A DNA stretch of 64,000 nt from Faecalicatena orotica (GTDB lineage Bacteria > Bacillota > Clostridia > Lachnospirales > Lachnospiraceae): positions 367,433-431,432 of the forward strand of contig NZ_QGDL01000002.1 of NCBI RefSeq assembly GCF_003149245.1, given 5' to 3'. The notes below the pieces were generated by a model. That model ran no database searches. It saw nothing but the letters and a program-made list of their open reading frames with translations, and was not told the DNA's origin. A program made the translations under genes and the position numbers. Of this stretch, positions 43,635-52,162 are shown piece by piece. Every line of letters starts with the position of its first letter. Position 1 is the first letter of the stretch.

Positions 43635-44495
43635 ATGAAGAACCAGAAGAAGAGTCTGATATCAATACATATCGCTGTCCTGCTGTTTGGACTTGCAGGC
43701 CTGTTTGCAAAATGGGTCCTGCTGCCGGCCGTGATCATTGTTCTGGGACGGGTTATTTTTTCCTCTCTCTCCCTGTTCTTTCTATTGAAAGTGAAAAGGG
43801 CCCGGGTCCGTCTTGATAAGGGGAGAGATTATATACTGATGATTACCGCCGGGATTGTACTGGCGGTCCACTGGACGACGTTTATGCAGTCGATCCAGAC
43901 CTCCACGGTTGCGGTCGGGACACTTACGTTTTCTACATTCCCGCTGTTTGTTACATTTTTGGAACCGGTACTTTTCCATGAAAGGCTGAAGTCTTCCAGT
44001 GTAGTCTCGGCAGTAGTTATGCTGGCTGGTGTGCTGCTTATTGTTCCGGAATTCCATCTGGGGAATACGATGACACAGGGAGTTATCTGGGGAATGGCGG
44101 GCAGTCTGTCCTACGCAGTCCTGTCCCTGATGAACCGGATGTTTATGGAGAAATATACAAGCAGCCTGACTGCATTTTACGAACAGGCAACTGCGGCTGT
44201 TGTACTGCTGCCGTCCCTGTTCCTTTTGAAGCCGGTGGTTTCCGGGAAGGATATCCTCGTTTTGGTTCTGCTTGGGGTAGTTTTTACTGCTTTTGCACAT
44301 ACTATGTATATAGAAGGATTAAAACATGTGAAGGTCCAGACCGCGGGAATCATATCTGGTCTGGAATCTGTATATGGAATTATAGCGGCGTTTCTGTTCC
44401 TTGGTGAAAAGCCGGGGATCAAAGAACTTGCGGGCGGCGTGATTATTTTGGGTGTAGTCTTTTATTCGACGCGTTTATCATCCCGGGAAGAGTAA
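43635..44495 (+). CDS. EamA/DMT family transporter
   Basis: Membrane protein of 286 residues with about ten hydrophobic helices arranged as two EamA repeats (LFGLAGLFAKWVLLPAVIIV and VIWGMAGSLSYAVLSLMNRM; ending in IAAFLFLGEKPGIKELAGGVIILG). The family exports small metabolites; the substrate is unknown. An AAAGGAG site precedes the ATG. A perfect 11-bp stem-loop (44496-44526) follows the stop. Confidence 0.88.
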   Translation: MKNQKKSLISIHIAVLLFGLAGLFAKWVLLPAVIIVLGRVIFSSLSLFFLLKVKRARVRLDKGRDYILMITAGIVLAVHWTTFMQSIQTSTVAVGTLTFSTFPLFVTFLEPVLFHERLKSSSVVSAVVMLAGVLLIVPEFHLGNTMTQGVIWGMAGSLSYAVLSLMNRMFMEKYTSSLTAFYEQATAAVVLLPSLFLLKPVVSGKDILVLVLLGVVFTAFAHTMYIEGLKHVKVQTAGIISGLESVYGIIAAFLFLGEKPGIKELAGGVIILGVVFYSTRLSSREE

Positions 44496-44526
44496 TTACT
44501 GTACATACCTATGGGATGTACAGTAA
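44496..44526 (+). other. Stem-loop after the EamA gene
   Basis: TTACTGTACAT (44496-44506) is perfectly inverted at 44516-44526. It is not followed by a T-run, so its role as a terminator is doubtful. Confidence 0.5.
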
Positions 44527-44566
44527 CAGGTGAAGCCGGCTCGTCGGGAGAACTCAGGAGGCAGAT

Positions 44567-45169
44567 ATGAAAAAATTACTGGATTATTTTACAATAGATG
44601 GTGAAATCGGCGGGAATCAGGAATGGTTCCGGAATGTGGTCATGTATGTCGGCGGCTGTGCGGCAGCGACCGCGTGTGACAGCTGTATATACTTTGCGCT
44701 GCATCAGGGGCAGGCCCACTTGTACCCCTATGATGTCCATAATCTGGAAAAGGAAGATTATATACAGTTCTCGATGAAGATGAAGCCGTACTTAAGACCA
44801 CGCGCCGGCGGGGTGAAAAAACTAAGCATGTTCATTGACGGATTTTCAAAATATTTAAATGACACAGGGGACGACTGGCTGAGTATGCAGGAGTTTGCCG
44901 GAGAGCATACCTCCACTGAGGCGGCAGATCTTATCAAAAAGCAGATCAATGCCGGATTTCCGGTGCCTTATCTGATGCTGCGGCATAAAAAGCCGGAATA
45001 TAAAGATTTTGTATGGCACTGGTTCTTGTGTTACGGGTACGAGGAAAAAGAGGATGATTTCCTAATCACCGTGGCAACGTACGGAGAGGCGTCAACCTTC
45101 TCACTGAAGGACCTTTGGAATACGGGATATGAAGAAAAAGGCGGTCTGATACAATACTGCGTCAGGTAA
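44567..45169 (+). CDS. Uncharacterised protein, possibly papain-like (C39-like) fold
   Basis: Protein of 200 residues without signal peptide or clear membrane segment. I do not recognise a named family. Features worth noting are a cysteine cluster (GGCAAATACDSCIYFALH), a tryptophan-flanked histidine (FVWHWFLCYGYEEKEDDFLITVATYG) and VPYLMLRHK. The order cysteine then histidine followed by a short acidic strand recalls papain-like peptidase domains, but this is inference. It is followed 5 bp later by the open frame of the arylsulfotransferase-like gene. Confidence 0.6.
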   Translation: MKKLLDYFTIDGEIGGNQEWFRNVVMYVGGCAAATACDSCIYFALHQGQAHLYPYDVHNLEKEDYIQFSMKMKPYLRPRAGGVKKLSMFIDGFSKYLNDTGDDWLSMQEFAGEHTSTEAADLIKKQINAGFPVPYLMLRHKKPEYKDFVWHWFLCYGYEEKEDDFLITVATYGEASTFSLKDLWNTGYEEKGGLIQYCVR

Positions 45170-45291
45170 AAGAATTGATTTTAGCCATAATAAAAAATGA
45201 AATTTCAAAAAGATTTCATAGAATGGGCACAAATTTCTTTTACAATATGAATGTTCAGAGGCTAGTTTATCGCAGTGAAAGGAAATGTTTT

Positions 45292-46929
45292 ATGTTAAAA
45301 GAACCGGGAAAGAAGAAAAAGTGGATTGTACCGACGCTGCTGATCATTGCAGGAATCGGGATATTTGGGAGAACCACGGCCATTTCTGCGATGGAGGCGA
45401 CTGTCAGCAGGATATTGGGCACTCCGGATGAAGAACAGACCGTGGCGCTTACAGAGGAAGAAGAAAAGCAGCTGGAAGAGGTCAAGAAGACTTACGATAC
45501 AGCGGGGCAGGCTAAGATCGTTAAAAAACTTGAGGCGAAAAAAGCTAAAAATGAATATACGATAGACAATATGCTGATTCAGTATAATCCGTTTGGTACG
45601 AATACACAGTCGGCATATGTCTACTTCAAGACAGAGAATCCCGCGAAGATTACATACACCGTCAGTGTTTCAGACAAAGAAATCAAAGATTTTACGCGTG
45701 AGGTTTCTCAGGAAGAGGAATACCAGACAGAGCATGAGTTTCAGGTGATCGGGCTCATTCCAGATATGGAAAATAAAGTAAAGTTCACAATTACGGAAGA
45801 AAACGGGATGGTGACAACCCGCTCCTATGCCTATAATATGGGGAGCCTGCTGGGAGACGAGGAAGTGAAGCTTGAGACAGATATTGATGAGAAGGCAGAG
45901 GAAGAGCTATCAGATGGATTGTATGTCATACTCGGGAACGATGACTCGCATCTTGATTTCATGTATTATTATGATAATGACGGCATCCTCAGAGGCGAAG
46001 TCCCCCTGCTCGGCTACCGGAGCCACAGGATTTTATTTGATGAGAGCGCGATGTACTACAGCATATCAGAATCCAAAATAGCCGCAGTAAACCGGCTGGG
46101 ACAGGTTGTCTCCGTATATGACCTGGGTGATTACAGCCTGCATCACGATTATGTCTTCGATGATGACGGGAACATCCTGATACTGGCAACCGATAATAAA
46201 CAGGACAGCGTAGAAGATGTAGTGGTAAAACTGGATATCAGGACCGGCCAGGTGACAGAGGTACTCGATCTCGGCGACCTCCTCGGAAACTATAAAGCCT
46301 CCTGTGTGGCAAATGCAGACGGAGACTTAGACTGGATGCACATCAATACGATTCAATGGATGGGATCAGGACAAGTTCTGCTAAGCTCAAGGGAGACATC
46401 GACGATACTAAAAGTCAGCAATCTGTATACAGCTCCCCGGCTCGATTACATGATAGGGGCGGACAAGTTCTGGGCCGGTACCGGATACGAAAACCTCCTT
46501 TTCACAAAAGACGGCAGCTTCACAATACAGGGCGGACAGCATTCAGTTACATATGTAAAAGACGATACGCTCAAAGAGGGACAATATTATCTCTATATGT
46601 TCAATAACAACATCGGCTACAGCGAGACAAGGCCCGGCTTCGACTGGAGCAGCACAGGCCTGACCGAAACAAGCGCAAAAGACGGAAGCACTTCCTACTA
46701 TTATAAATACCTTGTAGACGAAAACAACAGAACATTCAAACTGGCAGATTCCTTCAAAGTACCATATTCAGGTTATGTAAGCAGTGTACAGGAAATTAGC
46801 GGGAATGTACTGGCAGATTCAGGGTTTGCGGGGGAATTCAGAGAATATAACAAAGAACACAAACTAATAGCAAGTTATAAAATGAATGCGGAAAAGTTCA
46901 TATACCGTGTATATAAATATCAATTTTAA
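45292..46929 (+). CDS. Arylsulfotransferase (ASST)-like protein, membrane-anchored
   Basis: Protein of about 545 residues. An N-terminal membrane anchor or uncleaved signal (KKKWIVPTLLIIAGIGIFGR) precedes a coiled acidic stretch, a beta domain and then a propeller-like region (HHDYVFDDDGNILILATD, DWMHINTIQWMGSGQVLLSS) typical of the ASST family, which transfers sulfate between phenolic compounds. The conserved histidine DWMHIN may be functional. It probably faces outward. The start at 45292 follows AAAGGAAATG; the longer frame back to 45175 is less likely. Its stop codon lies inside a perfect REP-like repeat. Confidence 0.78.
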   Translation: MLKEPGKKKKWIVPTLLIIAGIGIFGRTTAISAMEATVSRILGTPDEEQTVALTEEEEKQLEEVKKTYDTAGQAKIVKKLEAKKAKNEYTIDNMLIQYNPFGTNTQSAYVYFKTENPAKITYTVSVSDKEIKDFTREVSQEEEYQTEHEFQVIGLIPDMENKVKFTITEENGMVTTRSYAYNMGSLLGDEEVKLETDIDEKAEEELSDGLYVILGNDDSHLDFMYYYDNDGILRGEVPLLGYRSHRILFDESAMYYSISESKIAAVNRLGQVVSVYDLGDYSLHHDYVFDDDGNILILATDNKQDSVEDVVVKLDIRTGQVTEVLDLGDLLGNYKASCVANADGDLDWMHINTIQWMGSGQVLLSSRETSTILKVSNLYTAPRLDYMIGADKFWAGTGYENLLFTKDGSFTIQGGQHSVTYVKDDTLKEGQYYLYMFNNNIGYSETRPGFDWSSTGLTETSAKDGSTSYYYKYLVDENNRTFKLADSFKVPYSGYVSSVQEISGNVLADSGFAGEFREYNKEHKLIASYKMNAEKFIYRVYKYQF

Positions 46930-46980
46930 GTCAATTGGGGACGTAGTAAACCTTAAGTATACTACGTCCCCAATTGACTT
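46928..46980. repeat. REP-like palindrome, GGGGACGTAGTA family (perfect copy)
   Basis: Two 21-bp arms (46928-46948 and 46960-46980) are perfectly complementary around an 11-nt spacer. The core GGGGACGTAGTA plus the spacer start AACCTTA matches the degenerate copy at 18358-18395. The left arm includes the stop codon of the preceding gene. Confidence 0.9.
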
Positions 46981-46995
46981 AAGTGGTGTACCTAA

Positions 46996-47024
46996 TTGAC
47001 TAATCTGACTTTATCCGCTACAAT
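46996..47024 (+). promoter_or_regulatory. Promoter of the cyclophilin gene
   Basis: TTGACT (46996-47001), 17 bp, TACAAT (47019-47024), 36 bp before the start codon. Confidence 0.75.
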
Positions 47025-47060
47025 AGACGTATTGAATTTATAAGAAAAGAGGAGTTTATT

Positions 47061-47579
47061 ATGGCTAATCCAATTGTTACGTTCGAAATGGAAAATGGGG
47101 ATATTATGAAGGCGGAATTATACCCGGAGATCGCACCGAATACGGTGAAAAACTTTGTATCTCTTGTAAATAAAGGGTTTTATGATGGTCTGATTTTCCA
47201 CCGTGTTATCAGCGGATTTATGATTCAGGGCGGATGCCCGGACGGGACAGGCATGGGCGGTCCGGGATATACGATTAAGGGTGAGTTTTCACAGAATGCG
47301 TTTGCGAATGATCTGGCCCATGAAGCGGGAGTGCTCTCTATGGCACGTGCAATGCATCCGGATTCAGCAGGATCCCAGTTCTTTATTATGCACAAGAATT
47401 CTCCGCATCTGGATGGTTCTTATGCAGCATTTGGCAAGATCACGGAGGGGATGGATGTTGTGAATAAGATTGCCGAGACTGCAACGGATTATAGTGATAA
47501 GCCGTTAGAGGCACAGGTGATGAAAAAGGTGACTGTCGATACTTTCGGTGAGGATTACGGCGAGCCGGAGAAGGCATAG
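47061..47579 (+). CDS. Peptidyl-prolyl cis-trans isomerase, cyclophilin type
   Basis: Cytosolic protein-folding enzyme of 172 residues. Family blocks include YDGLIFHRVISGFMIQGGCP with the catalytic arginine, SMARAMHPDSAGSQFFIMHKN and LDGSYAAFGKITEGMDVV. No signal peptide. It has its own promoter and a GAGGAG site, and is followed 15 bp later by an EamA transporter, probably on the same transcript. Confidence 0.95.
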   Translation: MANPIVTFEMENGDIMKAELYPEIAPNTVKNFVSLVNKGFYDGLIFHRVISGFMIQGGCPDGTGMGGPGYTIKGEFSQNAFANDLAHEAGVLSMARAMHPDSAGSQFFIMHKNSPHLDGSYAAFGKITEGMDVVNKIAETATDYSDKPLEAQVMKKVTVDTFGEDYGEPEKA

Positions 47580-47594
47580 GAGAAGGAATTACCA

Positions 47595-48533
47595 ATGGAA
47601 AAGCGATTACAGAAACCGGCAGTCGTCTGTCTGCTGGCGTTAATCTGCTGTGCGTTATGGGGAAGTGCATTCCCATGCATTAAAGTTGGATATGAGTGGT
47701 TTGGAATAGAAGGAACCGGGAGCCAGATTTTATTTGCTGGCTACCGGTTTTTCCTCGCCGGTGTCCTGACTTTTGTGTTTGGATGTATTTTGGAAAGACG
47801 GTTCCTGACGATGAAACGTTCTTCTATTCCCTATATCCTCAGACAGGGACTCTTACAGACTACGATACAATATTTCTTCTTTTACGTTGGGCTGGCGAAT
47901 ACGACGGGAACAAAGGGATCAATTATCAATGCATCGAATGCATTTGTCTCCATTGTTGCCGCACATTTTATGATTAAGTCGGAGAAAATGACATGGAAGA
48001 AGGGGATCGGGTGTTTGCTGGGACTCGCAGGGGTGGTTGTGATCAATCTGGCTCCGGGGGCATGGGGAACGGGATTTTCGCTCAAAGGTGAAGGTATGGT
48101 GTTTATTTGTACTGTTGCCTATGGGGTGAGCACGGTTGTGCTGAAAATCATCTCCAATAAGGAAAGCCCGATGACGATTACTTCTTATCAGATTTTATTC
48201 GGAAGTGTACTCCTGATCATAATCGGTCTGGCACTCGGGGGACATGTAGAGGGATTTACCCTGAAATCTACGATCCTCCTGATTTATATGGCACTGATCT
48301 CTGCAGTTGCATTCAGCCTTTGGACGCTGCTGCTGAAGTATAACCCGGTGGGCAGGGTGGCGATTTATGGCTTTACGATTCCGGTATTCGGCGTCGTGCT
48401 CTCAGCCATTTTCCTCGGGGAACAGTTCGTTTCCCTGAAAAACCTGTCTGCGCTGATACTCGTCAGCGTAGGAATACTGATCGTCAACAGTACGAAGTCC
48501 GTAACAAAAAATCACACAGCACCGTCTAAATAG
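47595..48533 (+). CDS. EamA/DMT family transporter
   Basis: Membrane protein of 312 residues with about ten helices and two EamA repeats (LALICCALWGSAFPCIKVGYEW at the start, LKYNPVGRVAIYGFTIPVFGVVL later). Substrate unknown. It is distinct from the EamA protein at 43.6 kb. It converges with a GntR-type gene; a 13-bp stem around 48578-48612 lies across the junction. Confidence 0.88.
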   Translation: MEKRLQKPAVVCLLALICCALWGSAFPCIKVGYEWFGIEGTGSQILFAGYRFFLAGVLTFVFGCILERRFLTMKRSSIPYILRQGLLQTTIQYFFFYVGLANTTGTKGSIINASNAFVSIVAAHFMIKSEKMTWKKGIGCLLGLAGVVVINLAPGAWGTGFSLKGEGMVFICTVAYGVSTVVLKIISNKESPMTITSYQILFGSVLLIIIGLALGGHVEGFTLKSTILLIYMALISAVAFSLWTLLLKYNPVGRVAIYGFTIPVFGVVLSAIFLGEQFVSLKNLSALILVSVGILIVNSTKSVTKNHTAPSK

Positions 48534-48587
48534 CAGCACTGTGTGACGGAGACAAACAAATATAAGTACTTAGGTAAAGCCGGAAAA

Positions 48588-49295
48588 TCAGTCATAGTAG
48601 ATTTTCCGGCTTCCGTCTATTGTATTCCCGATTGAAGCCTGTATCCATTCGATGGCGCCGTCTGTATCGCGATCCCGGATAAAGGTCCAGAGCGTATGTG
48701 TATTCTCGTAGAGTGCAGGTATCCCGTAGAGGGTACAGAAACGCTCCCAGAGAGTGGAAACCGGCGTGCGGAAGGACTGGAAGATCAGCGGGATCAGTGT
48801 ATTATGGGAGAGCAGAGCAAATTCATGCTGGAATTCAAAAGCTGCCTGGGAGGCTTCTGTGATAGAATCCGTCTCCCGTATCCGCTCCTTTTTTTCACGG
48901 AGGAGTTCCACTTCCTCATCAGAAATCCGGTCAATACATAATTGTGCTGCAAGGGTATCCAGAGCAATCCGGACCTCCAGAATAGAGCGGATTTCTTCGT
49001 TGCGCAGACGCCCGCCGTTATATTTCATAATCGCCATCAAAGTATCCAATGTGCCTTTGCGCCGGTAATCGGCTACAAAGGTTCCGATTCTCGGTTTTAC
49101 GACCAGAAACCCTTTCCGCTCCAGTTCCCCCAGACCCCCGTTTACTACGGCCCGGCTCACCTGCATCATTTCAGCCAGCTGACGCTCGGGCGGAAGCTTT
49201 TCCCCGATTTTTAATTTTCCTGACAGAATCAAATGTTCCAACTGTTCCACAAACAAATCCCGAAGTGAGGGTGAACTTATTTTTGAAAATTCCAT
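48588..49295 (-). CDS. GntR family transcriptional regulator (FadR subgroup)
   Basis: Regulator of 235 residues. The winged helix (LRDLFVEQLEHLILSGKLKI, PPERQLAEMMQVSRAVVNGG) is N-terminal, followed by a helical FCD-type effector domain (EVRIALDTLAAQLCIDR, FQHEFALLSHN). It is divergent from the ECF operon; a GTATAC-TAAAAG-GTATAC palindrome in the intergenic region (49422-49439) is a candidate operator. The target genes and ligand are unknown. Confidence 0.87.
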   Translation of the reverse strand: MEFSKISSPSLRDLFVEQLEHLILSGKLKIGEKLPPERQLAEMMQVSRAVVNGGLGELERKGFLVVKPRIGTFVADYRRKGTLDTLMAIMKYNGGRLRNEEIRSILEVRIALDTLAAQLCIDRISDEEVELLREKKERIRETDSITEASQAAFEFQHEFALLSHNTLIPLIFQSFRTPVSTLWERFCTLYGIPALYENTHTLWTFIRDRDTDGAIEWIQASIGNTIDGSRKIYYD

Positions 49296-49421
49296 ATGCA
49301 GATCTCCAAATTACCGGCATGGTGAAACCCGGTTTTTTATTTGCTATTATAATACATAAAATTCGTTTAAACAAGCTTGGAAACCCAGAAGGATGCAAAT
49401 GAATACTGTGTACGTTGCTTT

Positions 49422-49439
49422 GTATACTAAAAGGTATAC
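49422..49439. promoter_or_regulatory. Candidate operator palindrome upstream of the ECF operon
   Basis: GTATAC at 49422 and GTATAC at 49434 flank TAAAAG. The site lies between the divergent GntR gene and the ECF leader. The first GTATAC also overlaps a TATACT -10-like box. Confidence 0.4.
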
Positions 49440-49454
49440 GCAGTAACAGACAAA

Positions 49455-49584
49455 CTGGCCTTGCCTGACTACGCATAATTGTACCTTGCCAAAAGCCAGT
49501 TGATACCGTACAATAGTGGACAGCAGGCATACCTGCGTAGTATAATCAAAAATATTTCCTGTACGGTCAGGCAAGAATGGCCGG
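49455..49584 (+). ncRNA. Structured leader RNA upstream of ecfA1
   Basis: Nested pairings: GGCC+TTGCCTGAC (49457-49469) with GTCAGGCAA+GGCC (49566-49582, GAAT bulge); TACGCA (49470-49475) with TGCGTA (49534-49539); ATTGTAC (49478-49484) with GTACAAT (49508-49514). A GCAGG-CATA-CCTGC hairpin (49523-49536) competes with the second helix. ACTGGC (49454-49459) can alternatively pair with GCCAGT (49495-49500). It ends 31 nt before the ecfA1 start. No known class was recognised. The rest of the 319-bp gap shows only the palindrome above. Confidence 0.6.
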
Positions 49585-49614
49585 GGATGAAAAAATAACG
49601 GAGGCACAGCTGAT

Positions 49615-50466
49615 ATGGATATGGTCCGATCAGAAAAACTGATTTTTGAATATGAAAAGCGTGATGAAGAAGGCAATGTGACAGGGATGAACCGTGCAGT
49701 CGACGGGGTAGACATCCAGATCGCACCGGGGGACTTCGTGGCGATACTTGGACACAATGGTTCCGGAAAATCGACTCTCGCGAAACACATGAATGCGATA
49801 CTGATCCCTACGGGTGGTACGATGTGGGTGAACGGCAGGGACACGAAGGATCCGGCAGAATTGTGGAACGTCCGTCAGTCTGCAGGGATGGTGTTCCAGA
49901 ATCCGGATAACCAGATCATTGGCACCGTGGTGGAAGAGGACGTAGGATTCGGTCCAGAAAATCTCGGGGTGCCGACAGAGGAAATCTGGAAACGGGTTGA
50001 AGACAGCCTGAAGTCGGTTGGTATGCTGGAGTACCGGACAAATTCGCCGAATAAGCTGTCCGGAGGACAGAAACAGCGTGTTGCAATTGCGGGAGTCATT
50101 GCAATGGAGCCGGAATGTATTGTGCTCGATGAGCCAACCGCCATGCTGGACCCGAACGGCCGGAAGGAAGTCATCCGTACCATTCAGGAACTGCGCAGAC
50201 GCAAGAAGGTCACGGTCATCCTCATCACACACTATATGGAAGAGGTCATTGACGCTGATCAGGTGTATGTCATGGACAGCGGCCATATTGTCATGCATGG
50301 CACACCGAAGGAAATCTTCAGTCAGGTAGAAGAGCTTAAAAAGTACAGGCTGGATGTTCCACAGGTGACCATGCTTGCAGAAGAACTGAGAAAAAGAGGC
50401 TTGAAGCTCCCGAAAGGAATCCTAAGGACACAGGAGCTGGTGGAGGCATTATGTCAATTAAATTAG
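49615..50466 (+). CDS. ecfA1: Energy-coupling factor transporter ATPase EcfA1
   Basis: ATPase of 283 residues of the group II ECF vitamin/metal transporter module, which is shared by many substrate-binding S components. Walker A is GHNGSGKST, signature LSGGQKQRVAIAG, Walker B CIVLDEPTAMLDP and the switch histidine is in LITHYMEE. It overlaps ecfA2 by 16 bp. The GGAGG site is 10 nt before the ATG. No S component is present in the window. Confidence 0.94.
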   Translation: MDMVRSEKLIFEYEKRDEEGNVTGMNRAVDGVDIQIAPGDFVAILGHNGSGKSTLAKHMNAILIPTGGTMWVNGRDTKDPAELWNVRQSAGMVFQNPDNQIIGTVVEEDVGFGPENLGVPTEEIWKRVEDSLKSVGMLEYRTNSPNKLSGGQKQRVAIAGVIAMEPECIVLDEPTAMLDPNGRKEVIRTIQELRRRKKVTVILITHYMEEVIDADQVYVMDSGHIVMHGTPKEIFSQVEELKKYRLDVPQVTMLAEELRKRGLKLPKGILRTQELVEALCQLN

Positions 50467-51299
50467 AGCACATTAATTATATATACAGCCCCGGAACCGC
50501 GTATGAAAAGCAGGCATTAAAGGACGTCAGTCTGGAAATCACGCAGGGGGAATTTGTCGGCATCATCGGGCATACAGGGTCCGGTAAATCTACACTGATC
50601 CAGCATTTCAATGGCCTGATGAAAGCAACAGACGGCGTCTTATATTATGAAGGAAAAAATATTTACGACAGCGGATATAACATGAAAGAATTGAGGAATC
50701 AGGTCGGACTTGTCTTTCAGTATCCGGAGCACCAGCTTTTTGAAGTTGATGTACTCAGCGATGTCTGTTTCGGGCCGAAGAATCAGGGACTTCCTCCTGA
50801 AGAGTGTGAAAAAAGGGCCAAAGAGGCTCTGGAATTAGTCGGTTTTCCGGAGAAATATTATAAACAGTCCCCATTCGAGCTGTCCGGCGGCCAGAAACGT
50901 CGTGCAGCGATAGCGGGAGTTCTGGCGATGCGGCCGAAAGTCCTTGTATTGGATGAGCCCACGGCGGGGCTGGATCCCAGAGGCAGGGATGAGATTCTCG
51001 ATCAGGTTGAATATCTGCACAAAAACACTAACATGACTGTGATTCTCGTATCCCACAGTATGGAAGATATCGCCAGATATGTTGACCGGATCATTGTCAT
51101 GAACCACGGCGAAAAGATGCTGGATGACATTCCGAAAAGGGTGTTTGCACATTACAAAGAACTGGAAGAAGTAGGACTTGCAGCACCACAGGTGACATAC
51201 ATCATGCACGCTTTGAAGGCCCTCGGGCTGGATGTGCATACTGATGCAACAACTGTGGAGGAAGCGGCAGAAGAAATTATGAGGAGTTTGCATGATTAG
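50451..51299 (+). CDS. ecfA2: Energy-coupling factor transporter ATPase EcfA2
   Basis: Second ATPase of 282 residues. Walker A GHTGSGKST, Q-loop FQYPEHQLFE, signature LSGGQKRRAAIAG, Walker B VLVLDEPTAGLDP. It pairs with EcfA1 to form the asymmetric ATPase dimer. It overlaps ecfT by 8 bp. Confidence 0.94.
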   Translation: MSIKLEHINYIYSPGTAYEKQALKDVSLEITQGEFVGIIGHTGSGKSTLIQHFNGLMKATDGVLYYEGKNIYDSGYNMKELRNQVGLVFQYPEHQLFEVDVLSDVCFGPKNQGLPPEECEKRAKEALELVGFPEKYYKQSPFELSGGQKRRAAIAGVLAMRPKVLVLDEPTAGLDPRGRDEILDQVEYLHKNTNMTVILVSHSMEDIARYVDRIIVMNHGEKMLDDIPKRVFAHYKELEEVGLAAPQVTYIMHALKALGLDVHTDATTVEEAAEEIMRSLHD

Positions 51300-52116
51300 A
51301 GATATTACAATCGGACAGTATTATCCGGCAAAAAGTGTCATTCACAGATTGGACCCAAGGGTGAAGATCGTCTGTACCCTTCTGTTTCTAATCTCTCTGT
51401 TTTTGCAGAGCAGCATTCTGGGGTATGTGATTGCAACAGCATTTCTCGGGGGTGTTATCTGCATGAGCAGAGTACCGTTTAAGTACATTGTAAAGGGACT
51501 TAAGCCCATTATAATGCTCCTTCTGATTACGGTGCTGTTCAATCTGTTCCTGACAAGAGAAGGGAACGAACTCGTTCACGTATGGATCTTCCGCATCACA
51601 GATAAAGGGCTTAATGTAGCAGTATACATGGCTATCAGGCTGACTTACCTGATCATGGGTTCCTCCATTATGACATTTACGACGACCCCAAATTCCCTGA
51701 CAGACGGGATCGAAAAGCTGCTTCACCCTCTGAATAAGATCAGGGTCCCGGTACATGAAGTCGCGATGATCATGTCCATCGCCCTGCGGTTTATCCCCAT
51801 TTTGCTGGAAGAGACAGACAAGATTATGAAAGCACAGATTGCGCGCGGGGCTGATCTGGAGAGTGGAAATATCATACAGAAGGCGAAGGCGATGATACCG
51901 ATTCTCGTGCCGCTGTTTGTATCCGCATTCCGGAGGGCCAACGATCTGGCAATGGCAATGGAAGCACGCTGTTACCGGGGCGGAGACGGCAGGACGAAGA
52001 TGAAGCCCCTTGTTTATCAGGGCAGAGACCGCATGGCTTATGCGGCTACGCTGATTTATGTAGTGCTCGTGTTCTGCATTGGGCGTTATGTCCCCTTCCA
52101 TCTGTGGATTTTCTAG
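51292..52116 (+). CDS. ecfT: Energy-coupling factor transporter transmembrane protein EcfT
   Basis: Membrane protein of 274 residues linking ATPases to S components. It starts with IGQYYPAKSVIHRLDPRVKI, typical of EcfT, and carries the coupling-helix signatures ARGADLESG and AMEARCYRGGDGRTK near the C-terminus, where the A-R-G and related motifs contact EcfA1 and EcfA2. Part of the conserved order ecfA1-ecfA2-ecfT-truA. Confidence 0.94.
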   Translation: MIRDITIGQYYPAKSVIHRLDPRVKIVCTLLFLISLFLQSSILGYVIATAFLGGVICMSRVPFKYIVKGLKPIIMLLLITVLFNLFLTREGNELVHVWIFRITDKGLNVAVYMAIRLTYLIMGSSIMTFTTTPNSLTDGIEKLLHPLNKIRVPVHEVAMIMSIALRFIPILLEETDKIMKAQIARGADLESGNIIQKAKAMIPILVPLFVSAFRRANDLAMAMEARCYRGGDGRTKMKPLVYQGRDRMAYAATLIYVVLVFCIGRYVPFHLWIF

Positions 52117-52162
52117 AAAACGTTGAATGAGCGGAAAAATAATAAAAACTGAAAGTGAAGCT

